Shown: piece by piece, positions 26,137-35,993 of the stretch | How positions within the stretch are numbered: the stretch's first letter is position 1 | Layout: every line of letters begins with the position of its first letter | From: Gemmatimonadota bacterium | GTDB taxonomy: Bacteria; Latescibacterota; UBA2968; UBA8231 | Reading direction: 5' to 3' | Length of the DNA: 64,000 bases | Assembly: GCA_018673255.1 (NCBI GenBank) | Contig: JABHDC010000124.1 | Span: 1-64,000, forward strand | Made by a program: the position numbers and the translations under genes | Notes under the pieces: generated by a model | The model's input: the letters and a program-made list of their open reading frames with translations, nothing else | Told to the model about the DNA's origin: nothing | Database searches by the model: none

Positions 26137-28506
26137 ATGTCTTCTTTGGGATCATTCGTAGCGGCTCTTCTCATCGCCCTGCCGGCGACATCGGCTCATG
26201 CCCAGGACACCAGCCGACCTGACAGCCTCACCGTGGCCCGGCTCTACCAAGGCGCCCTCGACCGGATCTCAGCGCGCGACTTTCCTGGTGCTGTCGAGAG
26301 CTTCCGCGAGGTTCTGCGCACCGACTCCACCCACTATGAGTCCTGGATCGGGCTGGGCGAGATGTACATGCGTGTGGGGCGCTTCGAGACCGCCCGCCCC
26401 TACCTGCGCAAGGCGCTTCAAGCAGATCCGGACCGGGTCGAGGCCGGGTTCCAGCTGGCTCAGACCTACCTGCGCACCCAGGACCTATTGCTCGACGGGA
26501 TTCCGACCAAGTCCGATGACAAGCACCAGGCCCGGCGTCTGCTGGAGGCTGTGGTCGCGCGACATCCTTGGCACATCCCCTCGCGCATGATCCTGGGCCA
26601 GTTGTGGATGATGGTGCCGCCGCCCGATGCGAAGCGTGCGCTGGGTCAGTACGAGGCCATGCTGGATTCCGATCCCGCGAACGAAGCAGCACGAGCCGGG
26701 GCTGCCGCCTCCATGTTGCGGCTGGGACGGCTCGAGGAGGCAACCGCCATTCTCGACGAGCTGCTGGCCGAAGATCCCGTCGACCAGCATCTGGCCGCCC
26801 TGCTCGGCACCGCTCGCTTCAAGCTCGGCGAGTACGGCGCCGCCATCGCGGCTCTGAAGCACGCCATCGACGACATCGACGGGCAGCCACGCCCCTCCTC
26901 CACCGATGAGTTGCTGAAGCGCGAGAGCCGGCGTCGCGTGCGGCAGTGGAATCTGCGACTGGCGTACCTGGCCGAGAACGGCGAGTACCCTGGCCAACTG
27001 GAGGACCGCTACCGCCTGCAGGTGGAGCCCGTGTCGGAGCCGTCACCCGTCCACTTCACCGACGTGGGGCCGCGCCTGGGTGTAGCCAAGGACGATCGGG
27101 GACGGGGCAGCGCCTGGGGTGACTACGACGGCGACGGCCGCCTCGACCTGTTCACCACCGGTATTCACACATCCCACGCGATGTACCGCAACCTCGGCGA
27201 AGAGGGCTTTGCCGACATTTCCTCTGCCGCAGGCGTCGACGACCCTCGCGGCGGTTGGGGGGCCAGCTGTGCCGACTACGATGGCGACGGGGACCTGGAC
27301 CTGTACGTGACGCGCGACGCCTGGGAGGGTGGCTCGCCCAATTCGCTTCTGCGCAATCGCGGTGACGGGACATTTGTCGAGGCGGCGCCGGAGGCCGGCG
27401 TAGACGATGCGGGGGACAGTTTTACCCATGCCTGGGGTGACATCGACGCCGATGGCTTTCTCGATCTCTACGTGGCCAATGGGGTCACGGGCACTGGCAC
27501 CCCGAACTCCCTGTTCCGCAACCGCGGCGATGGCACCTTCTCAGAGGTAGCATCGCAAGCGGGTGTGGCGAAGCAGGGCAAGACCCTGGGCGTGGCCTTC
27601 GGCGACTACGACAACGACGCCGATCTGGATCTCTATGTCTCCGACGTGGGTGGCCAGAACACGCTGTATCGCAATCATGGCGACGGCACCTTCTCCGACG
27701 TGACGAAGTTGGCCGGCGTCCAGGATCCGGGATCCGGTAGTTATGTCGTGTTCTTCTTCGATTACAACAACGACACCCACCTGGACCTGTTCGTCAGCGC
27801 CTTCTCTTACTATGAGTCGTTCGTCGAGTCGCAGGTCACGGGTCGGGGCAGCGGCCCGAGCGCGCCACACCTCTACCGCAACAATGGCGACGGCACTTTC
27901 ACCGACGTGGCGGCCGGTACGCCGTTGTCGCGCGCGGTCGGTTCCATGGGGGCCGGCTTCGGCGACGTGGACTACGACGGCTATATCGATGTGTATCTGA
28001 ACAACGGTGGTCCTAACTTCCTCCGACTGGAGCCCAACATCCTCTATCGCAATGTGGCTGGCGAGCGGTTCGTCGACATCACCGAGTCGGCAGGCGTGGG
28101 CAACCTGGGTAAGGGGCACGGCGTCAGTCTGGCCGACTACGACGGGGACGGTGATCTCGATATCTACGCTGGGTTGGGCGGGCACTACGATGGTGATACG
28201 TGGCCCAATGCCTTGTATCGCAATGACGGACATGCCAACCACTGGCTGGCGGTCGACCTGCGGGGGGCGCAACCCAATACCGGAGCCATCGGCGCACGGC
28301 TGCTGGTGCGGTCCGGCGACCACGTCCAAGCCGCCGAGATCAGCAGTGGCAACGGGTTTGGCAGCACCAACTCTCTGCCCGTGGAATTCGGCCTCGGTCC
28401 CCGGACTTTGGTCGATGAACTCCACATCCGGTGGCCCTCAGGAAGGCGGGAGGTGCACACCGGAGTGGCGGCCGACCAGACACTGCGTCTGGAGGAGGGA
28501 CAATGA
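26137..28506 (+). CDS. Secreted TPR plus FG-GAP/ASPIC-UnbV protein (CRTAC1 type)
   Basis: The 789-residue protein has a signal peptide (about 1-23, ending SAHA), TPRs (about 30-240), then FG-GAP/VCBS repeats with calcium-loop motifs DYDGDGRLDLF, DYDGDGDLDLY, DIDADGFLDLY and DYDNDADLDLY (about 310-680). It ends in an ASPIC/UnbV domain (about 690-780, NHWLAVDLRG...VDELHIRWPSG). I chose ATG 26137 with AGG six bases upstream over a TTG at 26131. It overlaps the next TPR gene by an ATGA junction, so it heads a three-gene operon. The role of this widespread domain set is not known; surface adhesion or scaffolding is plausible. Confidence 0.9.
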   Translation: MSSLGSFVAALLIALPATSAHAQDTSRPDSLTVARLYQGALDRISARDFPGAVESFREVLRTDSTHYESWIGLGEMYMRVGRFETARPYLRKALQADPDRVEAGFQLAQTYLRTQDLLLDGIPTKSDDKHQARRLLEAVVARHPWHIPSRMILGQLWMMVPPPDAKRALGQYEAMLDSDPANEAARAGAAASMLRLGRLEEATAILDELLAEDPVDQHLAALLGTARFKLGEYGAAIAALKHAIDDIDGQPRPSSTDELLKRESRRRVRQWNLRLAYLAENGEYPGQLEDRYRLQVEPVSEPSPVHFTDVGPRLGVAKDDRGRGSAWGDYDGDGRLDLFTTGIHTSHAMYRNLGEEGFADISSAAGVDDPRGGWGASCADYDGDGDLDLYVTRDAWEGGSPNSLLRNRGDGTFVEAAPEAGVDDAGDSFTHAWGDIDADGFLDLYVANGVTGTGTPNSLFRNRGDGTFSEVASQAGVAKQGKTLGVAFGDYDNDADLDLYVSDVGGQNTLYRNHGDGTFSDVTKLAGVQDPGSGSYVVFFFDYNNDTHLDLFVSAFSYYESFVESQVTGRGSGPSAPHLYRNNGDGTFTDVAAGTPLSRAVGSMGAGFGDVDYDGYIDVYLNNGGPNFLRLEPNILYRNVAGERFVDITESAGVGNLGKGHGVSLADYDGDGDLDIYAGLGGHYDGDTWPNALYRNDGHANHWLAVDLRGAQPNTGAIGARLLVRSGDHVQAAEISSGNGFGSTNSLPVEFGLGPRTLVDELHIRWPSGRREVHTGVAADQTLRLEEGQ

Positions 28507-29744
28507 CACCCACGCGGCTGATGAGGATCCTGGCGATCCTATGGCTGGTCGGCTGTGCCGGCGAATCCGAGTCTCCCGAGCAGGTCAGGGCAGAATTGGG
28601 GACGCTATCAGAGCGTGCCGAGCTGGCGCGCGGGCACTTGCAGCTGGGCCACTACGCCGAAGCCATCGTGGTCTGTCAGTCCGGGCTGGAAGACGACCCC
28701 ACGTCGGCAGAATTCCTGAACCTGATGGCAATCGCCTATGCGGAAGACGGCCGTTACGCCCCGGCCATCGAGGCTCTTGAGCGCATCGTCAAGTTGGGGT
28801 CGAGCTCGGTCCTGACCTACGTCAATCTTGGCGGCATCAACACCAAACTCGGCAACTTCGACGAAGCTGAGAAACACCTTCTTCACGCCGCCGCCCTGGC
28901 GCCGTCTCATCCGGAGACGCGTCGCCGCCTCGCCGAGGTCTACCTCGCCACCAACCGGTTCGGTGAGGCCACGCAGCAGCTGGAGCGCGCCCTGCGACTA
29001 TACCCCGAGGATGCGACCCTCTACTACTACCTGGGCCGGTCCTTCGAGGGGGCGGGGGAAGATGCCAGGGCGTTGGACACGTATGAGGAAGCGATGGCCC
29101 TCGATATTGGCTTCGCGCGATTGTGCTACAGGGCCGCTTCTGTCGCGCGGCGAATCGGGGAGCGGGAGAGGGCGGCTGCAGCCATGGCCCGCTATCAGCA
29201 CCTGCAGGAAGTGGGAGGCGGCGATCCCGATGCGGTCAAGCAGCTTCGCAAGCTGCGTGACTCGATCCTCGAGGCGCCCGAGGAGGCTATCCACCATCTC
29301 AAACTGGGGATGTTCTTTGCCCAGCATGGGTACATGGACGAGGCGGTGAACAAGTTTGGGAAGGTTGCAGGGCTGGCGCCAAGGGACGCCGACATGCTCA
29401 ATCGCGTGGCCGGGTTGCTGGTGGAGCACAAGCGATCGGATGAGGGGCAGCAATACTACCGGATGGCCCTGCAGGCCGATCCTGATCATTTCCAGGCACT
29501 GGTCAACATCGGGAGCATGCTCAGCGTACGTCAGCTCCACGAGGAAGCCATCGGCCATCTGGAGCGGGCGACGAAGCTGGTTCCGGACGAGGGTCGTGGC
29601 TGGTACTGCCTTGGCATGGCCCAGATCAACGCGGGCCGCCTGGTAGAGGCGCGGCAGTCCATCGAGCGGGCGTTGGGCACACAGCCCTCGGATCGTCTGC
29701 GCGAGCGCCTGAGCCAGTTGCTGACCTCGTTGCCGACACCGTGA
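28503..29744 (+). CDS. TPR lipoprotein
   Basis: The 413-residue protein starts at the ATG of an ATGA overlap with the upstream stop. It has a lipoprotein signal (ILAILWLVGC) and about nine TPRs, including EFLNLMAIAYAEDGRYAPAI and ALVNIGSMLSVRQLHEEAIG. It is probably a periplasmic or surface lipoprotein working with its neighbours in the three-gene TPR operon. Confidence 0.88.
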   Translation: MTPTRLMRILAILWLVGCAGESESPEQVRAELGTLSERAELARGHLQLGHYAEAIVVCQSGLEDDPTSAEFLNLMAIAYAEDGRYAPAIEALERIVKLGSSSVLTYVNLGGINTKLGNFDEAEKHLLHAAALAPSHPETRRRLAEVYLATNRFGEATQQLERALRLYPEDATLYYYLGRSFEGAGEDARALDTYEEAMALDIGFARLCYRAASVARRIGERERAAAAMARYQHLQEVGGGDPDAVKQLRKLRDSILEAPEEAIHHLKLGMFFAQHGYMDEAVNKFGKVAGLAPRDADMLNRVAGLLVEHKRSDEGQQYYRMALQADPDHFQALVNIGSMLSVRQLHEEAIGHLERATKLVPDEGRGWYCLGMAQINAGRLVEARQSIERALGTQPSDRLRERLSQLLTSLPTP

Positions 29745-29758
29745 GCCGGAGGATGCCC

Positions 29759-30691
29759 ATGGGCGGGCGACGGGTGGCACTCGTGGCGGTCCTGTGCGGC
29801 GGCGTGCTGGTCGGCTGGGGCTGCGGCCGATCAGCTGACCGGCAGACACCCGGCCCCTGGGAGGCCCACTACCGAACCGGGCTGCAGGCCATGGACCAGG
29901 GACGATACGCCGCGGCGGATTCGGCGCTGGAACGGGCCTGGGGCGAGGCGACGGCATTTCCCCCGCAGGACGCCCGCCTGCGGAGCACCCTGGATGCCCT
30001 GGCCCGGGTCAGCGAGGTTCGCGGTCGGTTGGCGCGTGCTGACAGTCTGTATCGAGAGCTTCTCCAGATCCAGGAGGCGTATATAGGCGAAGAAGCCGAC
30101 GCTTCCCTCGCCACACTCGCGAAGCTTGCCGAGCTGCACAGCACGCGGGGCGACCTGGCGAATGCGGACAGCCTGTACACCCGTCTGTTGTCCATCGGGG
30201 AGGAGCGGCTCGAGCATGGCGATCTGGCTATCACCACCAACCTGGGGAGAGCCGCGGCCCTGAGCCGCGAGTTGGGCGACTTTGCCCGCGCCGACTCCCT
30301 CGAGAAGCGTCAGTTCGGGCTACGCCTATATGGTCAGGGGCTGGACCACGTCATCGCGGGACGACTCGGCCGAGCTGAGGAGTACTACCGACGAGCCCTC
30401 GCCGCGCAGGAGCGCCTCCTCACATCCTGGCATCCGGATCTCTACCGAACCTGCCGCGACCTGGCACGTCTCTATGAGGGGCGTGGAGCCTGGGGCGAGG
30501 CGGAGGGGTTGTTCCGGCGTGCCCTGAGTCTGCGGGAGGGGCTCCTTGGGGACGACCATCCTGAGCTGACGGAGCCGCTGGGGAATCTGGCCTCTCTCCT
30601 CGACAAGCAGGGCCGCCAGGATGAAGCGCGGCCCCTGACGCAGCGAGCTGATGCCATCCGCACAGCAGCGTCCGCCGGGGGGCGCCCCTAG
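29759..30691 (+). CDS. TPR lipoprotein, kinesin-light-chain-like repeats
   Basis: The 310-residue protein has a lipoprotein signal (VLCGGVLVGWGC) and paired TPRs of the longer kinesin-light-chain style (ADSLYRELLQIQEAYIGEE..., LFRRALSLREGLLGDDHPEL). I chose ATG 29759 because GGAGG ends six bases before it; a GTG at 29741 overlapping the upstream stop is also possible. Last gene of the operon; it converges on the FG-GAP gene at 30711. Confidence 0.85.
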   Translation: MGGRRVALVAVLCGGVLVGWGCGRSADRQTPGPWEAHYRTGLQAMDQGRYAAADSALERAWGEATAFPPQDARLRSTLDALARVSEVRGRLARADSLYRELLQIQEAYIGEEADASLATLAKLAELHSTRGDLANADSLYTRLLSIGEERLEHGDLAITTNLGRAAALSRELGDFARADSLEKRQFGLRLYGQGLDHVIAGRLGRAEEYYRRALAAQERLLTSWHPDLYRTCRDLARLYEGRGAWGEAEGLFRRALSLREGLLGDDHPELTEPLGNLASLLDKQGRQDEARPLTQRADAIRTAASAGGRP

Positions 30692-30710
30692 CTGTGCGGG
30701 AAGTCCTGGA

Positions 30711-32459
30711 TCACCGGTGCGGTGTGGCAGGAGCGGGTCCCAGCGGCAGGATGTCGTGGCCCTCGCCCTGGCGCACCACAAGTAGCTGATTGGCCGGGAC
30801 GTCGGAAACGACCTGGATCTCGCCATCGGGCCAGGTGAGCTCCACGTGCGCCGCACGGCGCTCGTGGCCGAGGCCCACGTGGGCGCGAATGTCGCGGTGT
30901 GACATGTAGCTGGAGGCACCGTTGACGGTGCGTGTCTGGGTGCGGTCGCTGGTCACCACGCGGATGCGCGTACCCACGCCGTCGCGGTTGGATCGCGTGC
31001 CGACGACCTGAATCGTCAGCCAGTTGCCGCCGTTGCCACTCTCATTACGCAGCAGGGATGGCGTGTCGTTCATGTTCACGACAAAGACATCCACGTCCCC
31101 GTCGTTGTCGTAGTCACCCATGCAAGCGCCGCGGCTGGTCTTGCGTACGGCCAGACCGGGGCCCGAATCGGCGCTGACGTCGACGAAGTGTCCCCGTCCG
31201 TCGTTGCGGAATAACTGGTTGGGTTGTCGATAGGTGCCTCCCGACGGGACCAGGGAGATGTGGGGATACACGTGGCCGTTGGCGAAGAACAGATCCAGGT
31301 CGCCGTCGCTGTCGTAGTCGAAGAAACCCGTGCCGAACCCTACGGAGCTGATCGTTGGTGCTGCCAGACCCGCCATTGCCGTGACGTCGGTGAAGGTGCC
31401 GCCGCCATCGTTGCGGTAGAGGGTGTTGGTCTCTGAGAAGAAGTGAGTGATGATCAGATCGGGATCACCGTCGTTGTCGATGTCACCAAAATCGACGCCC
31501 ATGCCGGCCTCCTCGTCACCATCGGCATTGTAGGCAACACCAGCGAGAAGGGCGGCATTGGAGAAGGTTCCGTCGCCCTCGTTCTGGAACAGAACATTCG
31601 GCGTCGCGTCGTTGGCGACGAACAGATCCAGGTCACCGTCACCGTCGTAGTCTTCAGGAATAACGCCCAGACCGTATTTGTCGCCGGCCTGGTCGACGCC
31701 GGAGGCGGCGGAGACGTCGGAAAAGGTGTTGTCGCCCTCGTTACGGTAGAGGACATCACCGGTTCCCGGCATTCCCCCCGGACCGCAGTAAACCACACCA
31801 CCCAGGAAGACGCAGAGCTTCTCCTGCGTCGCGTCGTCGGGCATGTTGTCGACATCGAAGACCACGTAGTGCGCCACGTAGAGGTCGAGATCGCCGTCGT
31901 TGTCATAGTCGAGGAAGGCGGCGCTGGTGCTGTACTGGTTTCCAGGCGTGTCGGAGGTCGCAGAGATATCCGCAAAGGACCCGTCGCCTCGATTCCGGTA
32001 GAGGACATTGTCACCGTAGTTGGTCACGTAGAGGTCGCGGAAGCCGTCGTTGTCGATGTCGCCAACAGCACAGCCGTTCCCCCAACCGGCATCGTCGACG
32101 CGGGCAGCGGCACTCACGTCGACGAAGTTACCGTCGCCGAGATTGCGGTACAGTGCGTTGCCGGGGCCGGACTTGTCACCATAGGTGTCCAGGGTGGCCC
32201 CGTTCACGATATACAGGTCGATGTCGCCGTCGGCATCGTAGTCGAAGAATCCGGCGCCCCCACCCTTGGCCTCGACGATGTATTTCTTCTGCTGATCGCC
32301 GAAAACGTGCTGGAAATCGATGCCCGCGGCGGTGGCCTGGTCGGTGAAGGTAGGCTGAGCCGCCCCGGGGCTCACACCAACGGATTGTGCGACGGTCACT
32401 GTTGGCGGCAGGGCGCAGAGCAGGAGGGCCAGCACGATCCCGGAGGAGGGCGTCCTCAT
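30711..32459 (-). CDS. Secreted FG-GAP/ASPIC-UnbV protein (CRTAC1 type)
   Basis: The 582-residue protein has a signal peptide (about 1-24) and at least six FG-GAP repeats with Asp-rich calcium loops (DYDADGDIDLY, DIDNDGFRDLY, DYDNDGDLDLY, DYDGDGDLDLF, DYDSDGDLDLF). An ASPIC/UnbV C-terminal domain follows (about 480-575, NWLTIQVVGTRSNRDGVG...VELTWPDG). It overlaps the upstream FlgT-C-like gene by four bases (ATGA) and is the last gene of a four-gene leftward operon. Unlike the 26137 protein it has no TPRs. Confidence 0.9.
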   Translation of the reverse strand: MRTPSSGIVLALLLCALPPTVTVAQSVGVSPGAAQPTFTDQATAAGIDFQHVFGDQQKKYIVEAKGGGAGFFDYDADGDIDLYIVNGATLDTYGDKSGPGNALYRNLGDGNFVDVSAAARVDDAGWGNGCAVGDIDNDGFRDLYVTNYGDNVLYRNRGDGSFADISATSDTPGNQYSTSAAFLDYDNDGDLDLYVAHYVVFDVDNMPDDATQEKLCVFLGGVVYCGPGGMPGTGDVLYRNEGDNTFSDVSAASGVDQAGDKYGLGVIPEDYDGDGDLDLFVANDATPNVLFQNEGDGTFSNAALLAGVAYNADGDEEAGMGVDFGDIDNDGDPDLIITHFFSETNTLYRNDGGGTFTDVTAMAGLAAPTISSVGFGTGFFDYDSDGDLDLFFANGHVYPHISLVPSGGTYRQPNQLFRNDGRGHFVDVSADSGPGLAVRKTSRGACMGDYDNDGDVDVFVVNMNDTPSLLRNESGNGGNWLTIQVVGTRSNRDGVGTRIRVVTSDRTQTRTVNGASSYMSHRDIRAHVGLGHERRAAHVELTWPDGEIQVVSDVPANQLLVVRQGEGHDILPLGPAPATPHR

Positions 32460-33496
32460 CTTCGGTCCGACTCCTCCGGTGGGCGGCGTTTGCGGGAGAT
32501 GGCGCGATCGCCGACGGCGGGGCCCTCGCCCTGGCGACGTAGCTTGCGGTCGACTTTGGAGATGCGGGCCATGGCCGTGCTCGAGTCGACGGCCACGATT
32601 TGCACCTGGCCCACCTTCTGCTCTGACGGCAGCGGGCGCAACAGATCCAGCTTCATGCGGGGCCTCAGGCCATGCTGGGCCCCCACCTCCAACACGACGT
32701 GTCTCTCGCCATCGTCATCAGGTAGCAACTGGGCGATGCGAGCTTCCAATGGCAGATTGTGATCGAGTTCGGTGCGCAGCGAGAGGACAAGCCCGCGCAG
32801 CAGGCCTTGGGCAGTGACGATGTCGTCTCCTGGCAGGGACACGAACCACCGGTCGGACCCGGCCATGGCCCCCTGCAGCGAGTGATTGAAGGCCTGAAGA
32901 CGGATGATATTGGCCAGGTGAGCGCTGATCAGGGCCGGATGGTTCCGGTCCGGATATCGGCCGGGATTGTAGAGGAAGATGTTGGGATCGTGCGGCACGA
33001 TCGCTGTGGTGTCCCGCAGGGACGACCAGAAGATGCGATTCCTCGACAGGTCGACCATCTCGACTTCCAGGCGCCCGCTGATGATGGGGCGGGAGTAGAT
33101 CTCATAGGGACTGGACGCCGGACCCGCGGCATCACTTGAGAAATTCCCATACCGGGGGACGCTCTCGTTGCGGTAGATCTTGCCGAAGCTGCGGAGCGTG
33201 AAGTGGGCTACGAAGTCGACCTCGCCCGGACCGGCGTACTCATATCGTCGTCCATCACGGATGGCCATCCAGGGGGCCGTCTCGAATCGGCCTAGATCCC
33301 GGAAGAGGTCCTCCACGAGCTGGCGCAGGACAATCATGGACTCGGCATGTACGTCAATCAGATGGGGCGGTAGGGACTCCTGAGCGACGGCGTCGACGGT
33401 TACGATCCCGATTCGGTAGACACGAGGCTCGGCGCCGACGGTCTCAGGTTGCCACCAACAAAGCAGTAAGAGCGCGACGCATAGAGGTCTCATCAC
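32456..33496 (-). CDS. Secreted protein with FlgT-C-like domain
   Basis: The 346-residue protein has a signal peptide (about 1-22). Residues 267-335 (VVLEVGAQHGLRPRMKLDLL...VGQVQIVAVDSSTAMARISK...VGDRAI) match the small beta domain seen at the end of FlgT and CsgG-associated proteins. The N-terminal 240 residues are unrecognised but could be a CsgG/TolB-N-like fold. A related C-terminal domain ends the lipoprotein at 56659-57696. It overlaps the CRTAC1-type gene by four bases. Function unknown. Confidence 0.7.
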   Translation of the reverse strand: MMRPLCVALLLLCWWQPETVGAEPRVYRIGIVTVDAVAQESLPPHLIDVHAESMIVLRQLVEDLFRDLGRFETAPWMAIRDGRRYEYAGPGEVDFVAHFTLRSFGKIYRNESVPRYGNFSSDAAGPASSPYEIYSRPIISGRLEVEMVDLSRNRIFWSSLRDTTAIVPHDPNIFLYNPGRYPDRNHPALISAHLANIIRLQAFNHSLQGAMAGSDRWFVSLPGDDIVTAQGLLRGLVLSLRTELDHNLPLEARIAQLLPDDDGERHVVLEVGAQHGLRPRMKLDLLRPLPSEQKVGQVQIVAVDSSTAMARISKVDRKLRRQGEGPAVGDRAISRKRRPPEESDRR

Positions 33497-33569
33497 GCGT
33501 CGCGGTGGCTGGGAAGCTCGCCAGCTGCTGGCAGCTCAGGGCAGCGAGACACGCCGGAGCTGGAGGCGG

Positions 33570-34388
33570 TCAATCCAACACCACGTAGTCTAGGTCGGTG
33601 AGGACAAGAAGCGCCCGTCTTGCCGCCTCACTGTCGGGGCCGTCTCCCCGTTTGAGCAGCTTGACGAGACTCTTGACGGCTGCTGTGTCACCCAGCTGGC
33701 CCAGTGCACGGGCGGCCTCGACCCGGACAAATACGCTGGTGTCGGTCAGAGCGCTGCTAAGGGCCAGGCGGGACTCGTGGGCGCGATGGGTGCCCAGCAT
33801 CTGCGCCGCGATGAAGCGCACGGTCTCGTCGGGGTCCCCCAGGCGGCGCCGCGCCGCTGCCTCGACGCGGGTGGACCAGAGATGCTGTAGCGAGACCAGG
33901 CTCTGCTGGCGCACCAGAGCGGCCGTGTCCCGCAGGGCAGCGAGGAGAGGGGGGACGGCGAGGGTGTCCCGGAGAGTGGCCAGACCCTTGGCAGCCGCGA
34001 CGCGTACCGCCGTGTCGTGGTCAACGGTGAGAAACTCTGCAAGCACAGGAACAAGGGGACGGTGTCCGGTCTGTCCCAGGGCGGCGACGGCCTCGCGGCG
34101 GACGTACGGGTTGTCGCGCTGCGCCAGCTCGCGAAGGCACAGGATGGCGCGGGGACTGCCGATGCGGCCCAGGATCTGGGCGCCAATGTAGGCTAAACTG
34201 TCCGAAGCCGAATCGAGGCTTGCCACGACAGGGGCCACGGCAGCATTGCCCATCTCGACCAGAGCCTGACTGGCCCGCTGCCGCACCTCACGGTCGGGAC
34301 TGGAGAGGAACCGGATGTGCCCTTGGGCCCGCTGCTGGGAACAGCCGGCCAAGAGGAAGACGGCGCCGAGGGAAACGATCCAGCGCAT
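33570..34388 (-). CDS. HEAT-repeat lipoprotein
   Basis: The 272-residue protein has a lipoprotein signal (LGAVFLLAGC, lipid site Cys16) and about seven HEAT/PBS-lyase-type repeats (VRQRASQALVEMGNAA, VRREAVAALGQTG, VRVEAARALGQLGDTAAV). Such repeats form a protein-binding solenoid. The gene lies 37 bases after the TonB-like/DUF4159 gene and 73 bases before the FlgT-C-like gene, in one leftward operon. Confidence 0.87.
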   Translation of the reverse strand: MRWIVSLGAVFLLAGCSQQRAQGHIRFLSSPDREVRQRASQALVEMGNAAVAPVVASLDSASDSLAYIGAQILGRIGSPRAILCLRELAQRDNPYVRREAVAALGQTGHRPLVPVLAEFLTVDHDTAVRVAAAKGLATLRDTLAVPPLLAALRDTAALVRQQSLVSLQHLWSTRVEAAARRRLGDPDETVRFIAAQMLGTHRAHESRLALSSALTDTSVFVRVEAARALGQLGDTAAVKSLVKLLKRGDGPDSEAARRALLVLTDLDYVVLD

Positions 34389-34425
34389 GGAACGGGCGGC
34401 GTTGCCCGGAAGGCCGGCGGGCAGC

Positions 34426-35607
34426 TCAGTTCACCATCTGCATGAGGCGCTGTGTCATGGAGCCTTCCTGCGTCAGCGCATAGACGATCACGTTGATGTC
34501 CATCTGCAGGGTGCGCGTCTGGCTGTTGATCGGGATGCCGCCGATGCCGGCCAGTCGGCCCAGCACGAAGTATCCGGTCACGTCGAGACCCCGCCAGCCG
34601 GAACGGTAGTTCTTGGACTGGGTCGAGGGAGCGACGGTGGCTCCCCCCCTTACATCGAAGAATGCGGAGAACAGTGGATGAGTGTCTGCAAGCTGCTGAG
34701 TCCAGAAGTCCTCGCCATTCACCAGACCGCCATACTTCTCCAGGTACTCCGTGGCCACCCCACCAAAGATGAAGCCGCCGGCCAGGACATACTTAGCCAG
34801 GTGTTCCATCTCACTCTCATTGGGGGTGCCCTGAGGGATGATGACGGGCATGTCCATGAGGCGTTCGTCGTCGTAGGTGATGCTACCGATGAACTGGGCC
34901 TTGATGCCGGTATAGTCATTGAGGCCATCCACCAGCAGATCGATGGTCTTCAGATTGAGGTTACCGTGACCCACACTGCCTACTTCGATGGAACTGGCGG
35001 CAATCACGTGGGCGAATTTCACGAAGCCCTTAAGCGCCTGCCGGTCGTTGGGGTCCTGCACCACCATGGCCTGGTAGCGTCCGGTGTCCATGCTGTTCAC
35101 GTCCAGCATCTCCAGGGCCATGTCAATGCGGCCATCGGCCACTCGAGAGGTTGCCATATCCACGGCGGCCAGGGTCGGCTCAAGGCCCGCCGCGCCGCGG
35201 CCAAGGGGCAGATTCGTGCTGGCAGGTCCAGAAACGTGCATCCTCGAAGGGCCCGTGCCGCGCAGCAGGGTTCCGGTGTTGAGGGCGGATGTCGCCTGCA
35301 CCTGATCCATGCGCGCCGCCACGACACGCACCTGGCGGCGGATCATCTGGCGCTTGGGCTTGGGGACTTTGCGTAGCTCGAGCGGCTTGGTGAGACGTGG
35401 CTCGCGCTTAACGAACTTGGTGCTGAGGGGCCGGGGTGCCTTGGCCTGCGTCGTTTCGAAGGGATTAATGCCCATGACGGCCACGTGGAGAGCGACAGCC
35501 ACGCCTACGCTGATCCAGAACGTCCGGCGCAGTCGCTGCAACAGCGATCCGAGGTCGAGACTGGATGTAGGAGCAACGAAGCGCGAGGAAGAAGGAGAAC
35601 TCATCAT
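34426..35607 (-). CDS. TonB-like anchor fused to a DUF4159-like domain
   Basis: The 393-residue protein has a short cytoplasmic N-terminus, one membrane span (about 31-48, containing ALHVAV), then a Pro/Lys/Arg-rich stretch (about 55-90, LRKVPKPKRQ) as in TonB/TolA-type proteins. The rest (about 175-393) resembles DUF4159: YDDERLMDMPVIIPQG, LAGGFIFGG and THPLFSAFFDVRGG. GAGGAG lies just upstream of the tandem ATG codons at 35607 and 35604; a longer open frame upstream has no homology. ExbB/ExbD-type genes sit 15 kb away with no TonB of their own, so this may be their partner. That link is inference. Confidence 0.7.
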   Translation of the reverse strand: MMSSPSSSRFVAPTSSLDLGSLLQRLRRTFWISVGVAVALHVAVMGINPFETTQAKAPRPLSTKFVKREPRLTKPLELRKVPKPKRQMIRRQVRVVAARMDQVQATSALNTGTLLRGTGPSRMHVSGPASTNLPLGRGAAGLEPTLAAVDMATSRVADGRIDMALEMLDVNSMDTGRYQAMVVQDPNDRQALKGFVKFAHVIAASSIEVGSVGHGNLNLKTIDLLVDGLNDYTGIKAQFIGSITYDDERLMDMPVIIPQGTPNESEMEHLAKYVLAGGFIFGGVATEYLEKYGGLVNGEDFWTQQLADTHPLFSAFFDVRGGATVAPSTQSKNYRSGWRGLDVTGYFVLGRLAGIGGIPINSQTRTLQMDINVIVYALTQEGSMTQRLMQMVN

Positions 35608-35870
35608 GCACTCCTCAACGGCCGTGAGCCGCATACTCTGGGACGAGATAGGGATCTTTGCGTCAAGATAGGAATCTTCTGCGATGTAAACAAACCGTGA
35701 CGAAGAGAAGCGGACCACACTCATCTCGATCTTGCCCTGCAGGTACCGCCCGGCGATCAGGCGGCTGGTTCCCAGACCGTGAGAGCAGCTTGTACCACGA
35801 AGGGATCTACTTGTAAGAGGGTCTTCCCACGTGTGTTTCCATGTGTCGTTTCTTTGACGAACTACACTCC

Positions 35871-35899
35871 TTGACAACCCCTCCAGACTGCTGTAGAGT
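35871..35899 (+). promoter_or_regulatory. Strong sigma-70-type promoter
   Basis: TTGACA (35871-35876), a 17-base spacer and TAGAGT (35894-35899) give a consensus -35 and a four-of-six -10. It faces the secreted CBM9-like gene at 36018. Confidence 0.75.
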
Positions 35900-35966
35900 A
35901 CCAGCAAATATCCATGCGCGAGCGGCCGTTTCGTTCATTGGCGACATTGGTCAAACGCGACAGTCC

Positions 35967-35993
35967 CTAGGGGGTCCATGCCCTTAGTTTTTT
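35967..35993 (+). promoter_or_regulatory. Possible attenuator hairpin in the leader
   Basis: CTAGGG (35967-35972) can pair with CCCTTAG (35981-35987) with one bulged base and an eight-base loop, and six T residues follow directly (35988-35993). It lies between the promoter and the start codon. The stem is short, so termination would be weak. Confidence 0.35.
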
